The notes under the pieces are model-generated. The model ran no database searches. It was given only the letters and a program-made list of their open reading frames with translations, and was not told where the DNA came from. A stretch of DNA of 64,000 nucleotides. Origin: Eonycteris spelaea (lineage: Eukaryota; Chordata; Mammalia; Chiroptera; Pteropodidae). The DNA lies in contig PUFA01000003.1 of the NCBI GenBank assembly GCA_003508835.1, forward strand, positions 14,237,501-14,301,500, read 5' to 3'. Of this stretch, positions 59,501-64,000 are shown piece by piece. The number at the start of each line of letters is the position of its first letter. Position 1 is the first letter of the stretch. The translations under genes and the position numbers were made by a program.

Positions 59501-59940
59501 AACCTGTTGATTGGTGGAAAAGGGAAGAAATGTATACAGTTCTACCCTAAACGGTTATTTCCTGGCAGTGCAGCAGTGAGCTCTGTCAGCTCATTCAAAG
59601 ACATTATGTGTGAGAAAGTCACAATGAAATTGCTACCTGTCATGTACTAGGTGAACTGCGAAGTAAGTCTCAGAGTAGTGCTAGGACAGGCCCAAGAGAC
59701 CACATCCTGGTTTTGAAATCATATGACTATGACTTATTTGCATGTCTTTAAGCTTATACTTCTCAACACAGTTTTCATTGTACTCTCCTTGTCTTCTATG
59801 AAGGAAGTGAAATGTTTATCTCCATAAAGTAGAGAAATGGTAACTTATAGATATTAATTGTTAGAAACACGATAAAATCCATTTGTTGCAAGGCTAGGTA
59901 TTCAGAACATGGTATTGGGTTTTATTTTGTTTCTGTTTTC
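56545..59940. other. gene-free stretch, no clear repeats
   Basis: AT-rich sequence. Frames of 76-127 codons occur at 57279-57546 and 58807-59484 on both strands, overlapping each other, with no recognised domain or coding bias. Generic 'attattgaacatgtatcatg' near 57588 and 'agctggaacttgagaaatga' near 58688 hint at old LINE sequence but cannot be assigned. Confidence 0.45.
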
Positions 59941-59949
59941 TTTTATTTT

Positions 59950-60165
59950 ACCAAATGTTTATAGCACTATGTGCCAGGTATTTGCTAAATCCTTTTCAAA
60001 TATTAACTGATTTAATTCGTATAACAAATCCCTAAGGTCACTACTATTATTATCTCTAATTTTATAAATGAAGGGCATTATGGTGGATTTAGGACTTGAA
60101 CCCAGACCCTCAGTCTCCAGTCCATGCTCTCAACACCTGCACTATGTGTCTTTCAACACGCTGAT
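59950..60165 (-). mobile_element. MIR SINE
   Basis: Reverse MIR: 'tttatagcactatgtgccag', 'gtatttgctaaatccttttc', 'aaatattaactgatttaatt', 'aaggtcactactattattat', 'ctctaattttataaatgaag', 'gatttaggacttgaacccag' and 'ccatgctctcaacacctgca'. Confidence 0.85.
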
Positions 60166-60539
60166 AGGTATTACTAGAAGAATAAGAAATAAACCCACCT
60201 CCTACTTTTTGATTCTGGGCTGTTGACTCATTCACTCGCCCAACACATCACTGAACAAACCGTCATTGAACAATCACTTCTGGCAAAAAACTGTTTTTAT
60301 ATTTGGGGCATCTAAAGAAATATGACAAATCCTCATTCTTTATGGATTTTGTATTTGCAAATCTGTGTACAGCTAAAACTTATTTGTAACCTTGAAGTCA
60401 ATACTTATGTGCTTTCAGGTCGTTCGTGGGCATGTGTGAATATGCCCAGAGTGGTGAAAATTCTTAGGCACCTACCCACATTTCCCAGCTAAGGTCAAAA
60501 AAAAAGATGCTCTGTCATTTTTTTAATCTTCATACAGAG

Positions 60540-60660
60540 ATGACTAGAAGGTGAAGATGCAATTCTAATACCTATCAGTGGAGTGGCCTCAGGCACGTCA
60601 CTTAACATTTCTGATATATTTCCCCTTGGAACAATGGTTAGGTATTTGCTAACTCGAAGT
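60540..60660 (+). mobile_element. MIR SINE fragment
   Basis: 'gtggcctcaggcacgtcact', 'taacatttctgatatatttc' and 'cccttggaacaatggttagg' match the central forward MIR (consensus 'gtgaccttgggcaagttact', 'taacctctctgtgcctcagt'). Confidence 0.55.
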
Positions 60661-60664
60661 TCAG

Positions 60665-62130
60665 GTGACTTCATAAAATATAAATACCCCAAATAAAAAG
60701 AATCTACTATGTATCTCCTGCACTCAAGTAGCTTACATCTTAAGTGAGAGGAAGGCAAAGATACTACAGAAGATCATTTAGATAAGTACAAATATGCGCA
60801 GTGTGTAAGAAAGGCAAAATTACAAAGTAGCAGTCCATGCTTTTAAAGACTATCGTTGGTGAGCTGGAATGGTCAGTGTGGGCTTCAGGATAAGATGGAA
60901 TTTGGAACTTGAAGCAACAAAAGCACAGCCAAAAAAAGTTCTGGAAATTCTCTTGGACCTTGGTCTTATTCCAAACTCTTGCCTTGTATATGTAATGAGA
61001 TCCCCTCCAGATGGTGACTATCATACCAATGGCTACATTAACTGAAGCCTTAGTTGTAGAAATTTTAAAATGTCTATCACATTTTTATGATGATACAAGT
61101 GTTGCCTTGAATTTGTAATTGGAATGACTCAGTTGTCAAAGAAGGAAACTACCTGGGCACACAGGCTGGTAATTTGTATAAATTACAGATAGATCTTAAG
61201 AAGCTTCAAGAATAGGCAGATGTTGTATCTCTTCTTCAGGGCAGCCTGACTATGGGCTTTGGTGATTGCCACCAAGGAGAACCACAGAGAGAAATGCTAC
61301 CTGCCCTCTGCCCACAAGATGACTAGAGTCTTAAGAGAATCTGGAGAATGTAGGGGAACCACTAGTTCCCTTCCGTTGTTTTGACAGGTTATAGCTACTC
61401 TAAGTGGGTTGAAATAGGATACATCTTTCAATTAGGTCCCTCACTTCTCTCACCTGCTTACCTAAAAGATGGTGTGTAGAAAATAAAAACAAATGTGTAC
61501 TTCTGTTACAAAAATATAATGTTATATTTGTCTTTGTTGCCTGGTATAACAAGTCATAAAAGAGACACAGGAGAATTGCCACTGGATCTATAAACTATGT
61601 GATAGTCTTTGGGCATTGTAAACACAGAGAAATAGACAGGGTATCCTAGATTTGAGAACTAGATTGAGCAAGTTTGGGAGAATTAGTATGTTAGAGTTAA
61701 AGTGTGATGTGTTAGTGAAAACTTGAAATTGATGTGTTCTGTTCTGAACTTGATGAGATAGGAAGTAATGTGAAGTGGGAATGAGCTTTCGTGTACAGGC
61801 CTTGTGAAAGGTTTGTAGGGCCCATACCAATTTTGAAGATGGATATAATTATTGTACCAAATTAAAAATGATTTGCAAAGTTACTGTAAGATGTCCCTTC
61901 CTTCTCTTGACCCCTCTAATCTCCTCCAGATAGAATATTAACTTCTAAGACATAAATTTCTCAGTCTATAATAATTTTTTACACTTTATCTTTCTTTTTG
62001 AAACATATGGACTACTTGGGTGTGACTATTTCACTAACCAGAGAGAGAGTCATAATATTGGGTCATGAAATTGATAATTCAAAGTACTCTCTAAATCACT
62101 TTGACCACAATGCCATGAATATTTCAAGCA
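60665..62130. other. gene-free stretch
   Basis: No gene or clear repeat. The minus-strand frames of 80-87 codons are unrecognised. 60880-60930 faintly resembles reverse L2. Confidence 0.45.
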
Positions 62131-62134
62131 AGAA

Positions 62135-62137
<3 letters not shown>

Positions 62138-62175
<38 letters not shown>
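62138..62175. repeat. (AC)n microsatellite
   Basis: About nineteen perfect AC units followed by 'agaaagaaagag'. It yields poly-His/Thr and poly-Cys/Val runs in overlapping frames. Confidence 0.97.
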
Positions 62176-62183
<8 letters not shown>

Positions 62184-62879
62184 GAGTGAAAGAGAGTGTT
62201 GTGTATGTGTGCATGGAGGTCATCTAATTGTTTGAATCCTTTAATCAGTTGGTTAACAAAAACATTTTCTTGGCATACTGCTATCGAGTACATAAAATAA
62301 AATACGTGCATGGGAATATGGTCCTGACAGAGTAATCAAAATAGAGAATGAGGTGATCTCCTGGTAAAACAACATTATGTCCAAACGACAAATGAGAGGC
62401 ACAGTGCAATTACTGTGCTCAGACCGTGCGCAGAGGCCCATTCCCCAGCAGCCAACCGGCAGCACCACGTTATCATCTCCCTGCTCACTTGGTACTGGGT
62501 ATTAGCATCGTGTCTTACAACTCTGGAGACTAAACCAATTAAGGTACAATTTAAACAAGGCACTCATAAATATTGTACTAGGGTGGTATTGACACATCTA
62601 ATATGAAAAAAATAGAATAAGCCTTCTAAAAATAGGTAATCCATCTTAGGAGAAGAGGTTCCATGGAGCGACTTCTGCATTATGAATAAATATGCATAAT
62701 CAAAACAGTAGCCCAGCTCACATCTCTCTCCTACTCATTTGATACCTCTCCATGTCATATCCATTTTCATATAAACAACACAATAATATAACATCTGCCT
62801 TGCTAAATAACACTACTATGTTCTAATTTCTTTGGAATGGCATGAATAAAATCTTTCTACTTTTGTTTATTAGAATTTA

Positions 62880-63125
62880 TTGGTGACGATCCTTTGCAAA
62901 GTAGCAGAAGGTATAATTAATTCCGGCACAACCCTAAGTTGGATACAGAAACTCATCAGGGTTTACTTCTGACTTCAAATGATCCATCACTGGATAATGC
63001 AGAGGGTGGCAGCAGGGGAGGATGAGCCTCCATAACTTCCCTCTAAACTGCTGCCACGGTGCCCCACGCAGTTAATGTTATATACACTTACTGTCAGCTC
63101 TATGAAACAATCGTGCTGTTCTCTA
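62880..63125. other. candidate conserved noncoding block
   Basis: Repeat-free block of balanced composition ('cgatcctttgcaaagtagca', 'aggtataattaattccggca', 'cttcaaatgatccatcactg', 'cgcagttaatgttatataca'). The first 20-mer holds a CTTTGCAAAG palindrome resembling an HNF4/SOX-type word. Function inferred from composition only. Confidence 0.25.
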
Positions 63126-63129
63126 TTCC

Positions 63130-64000
63130 ATGTAGATCTTTGAATACAGTGTTTTGTGTTGGGGGGAAGGGTGGTGTTTCAAGATTTGAACAGGAATTTT
63201 ACTAAAAAATATTTGAAAATCTAACTCATGGCATTCCTGCCTCTTGCTCCTTCTATATTTCAATTGTCTTTGCTCAGAACATCTGCTAGATTGGGGCAAG
63301 GATGATTTCACAGTCATGCAAAATGCAAACTAATGTATTCATTTCAGTAACTTGCTCACATAGGCTGCTCATATATACACAATTTTCATCAACAGAAGAA
63401 ATCATCTAATTTTATTAAAGGTATAATATCTGATATGCCTTTAGCTTATCTTACTCATAAATGTGGTTGTTCAGGAGGAGGAAAAAGCAAAGAGGAAAGT
63501 TTTTATTTTGGAATTAATTCTGACTAATGAGAAAAATAAACTAATAATTTAGAAATAAGACAAGTGAAAGTGATCATATCAGCCTAGAATTCATGACATT
63601 AAGGAGAGGAGCACTTGGATATGTATATTTTAGAAGAAAACTTAATGTCAAGGAAAACAGAGATATGGTGCCCTTGTGAGTGATTTTTTTTTTTTTAAAG
63701 AATAAGGCTCAGAAGCAGTGGAAGTGTCTTTAAATTTCGATTTATTATGTCTTTGAAAATTATCTCAATTTTAAAGGTGGGTGAGAGGTAACACTCAAGA
63801 ACAATTTGTAGCAGGAATGATGCCTCTGATAAGGGCAGATTACAAAGATGGAAGGAGGGGCACATTTTGATTCACAAAAAACTGAGCTATCAAAGAATAA
63901 AATGGGCTGTCACAGAAAGTGCTGAGGGGAAAAAAGGGAAGTGGTCTATGTTATCTGTAAGCTTTCTTTCAAGATTCTGTTATTCTAAATTATGTGCAAA
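63130..64000. other. unique AT-rich end of window
   Basis: No gene, no clear repeat. A T12 run lies at 63686-63697. Nothing else recognised. Confidence 0.5.

Noticed and set aside
1..64000. tRNA, snRNA, 5S, 7SK or Y RNA genes or pseudogenes
   Set aside because: Looked for characteristic box sequences by eye on both strands and saw none. A covariance-model scan would be needed to exclude decayed copies.

Overview
The window looks like mammalian nuclear DNA from a gene desert, or from one very long intron. It is AT-rich and has no convincing protein-coding exon, CpG island or structural RNA gene. It is densely sown with old mammalian interspersed repeats: L1M, L2, MIR, MaLR/ERVL-type LTRs and hAT-Charlie/MER5-type DNA transposons, plus microsatellites. 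Short open frames occur throughout, but they are either unlike any family I recognise or lie inside repeats. I saw no bacterial, phage or plasmid signature.

Lineage: no primate Alu, rodent B1/B2, carnivore tRNA-Lys SINE, horse ERE or ruminant/pig SINE was seen in 64 kb. The two youngest-looking L1 copies have 5' UTR, ORF1 and 3' UTR sequence of the kind I associate with laurasiatherian L1s (for example the 'ttgtacacctgaaactaat' 3' end near 27.98 kb). A laurasiatherian without abundant young SINEs, such as a bat and possibly a megabat, is my best inference. It is not proven.

Layout: 0-3.6 kb is unique sequence. An L1M 3' end lies at 3.6-4.4 kb. From 4.4 to 11.8 kb the sequence is mostly unique with MIR and L2 pieces. 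From 11.8 to 20.8 kb it is a repeat patchwork (old LINE, L2, L1M, MaLR, hAT, a GGAA microsatellite, MER5). The 22.9-24.8 kb segment is different: a perfect CTCF core match and two canonical G-quadruplex motifs sit in locally GC-richer sequence. A 3.3-kb L1 copy (24.8-28.06 kb) has ORF1 but lacks nearly all of ORF2. From 28 to 46 kb come MER5, several L2 copies, a purine-rich tract, MIRs and possible conserved blocks. From 46.9 to 50.3 kb four LTR relics lie in the same orientation. A second ORF2-deleted L1 lies at 51.7-53.87 kb. The rest, to 64 kb, is MIRs, an hAT fragment, a CA repeat and apparently unique sequence.

No genes act together here. The most interesting points are the pair of half-L1-like elements with different ORF2-deletion junctions, and the CTCF/G4-bearing 23.6-24.75 kb segment as a possible chromatin-boundary or regulatory block. 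Repeat assignments rest on remembered consensus features, so boundaries are good to tens of bases and subfamily names are tentative.
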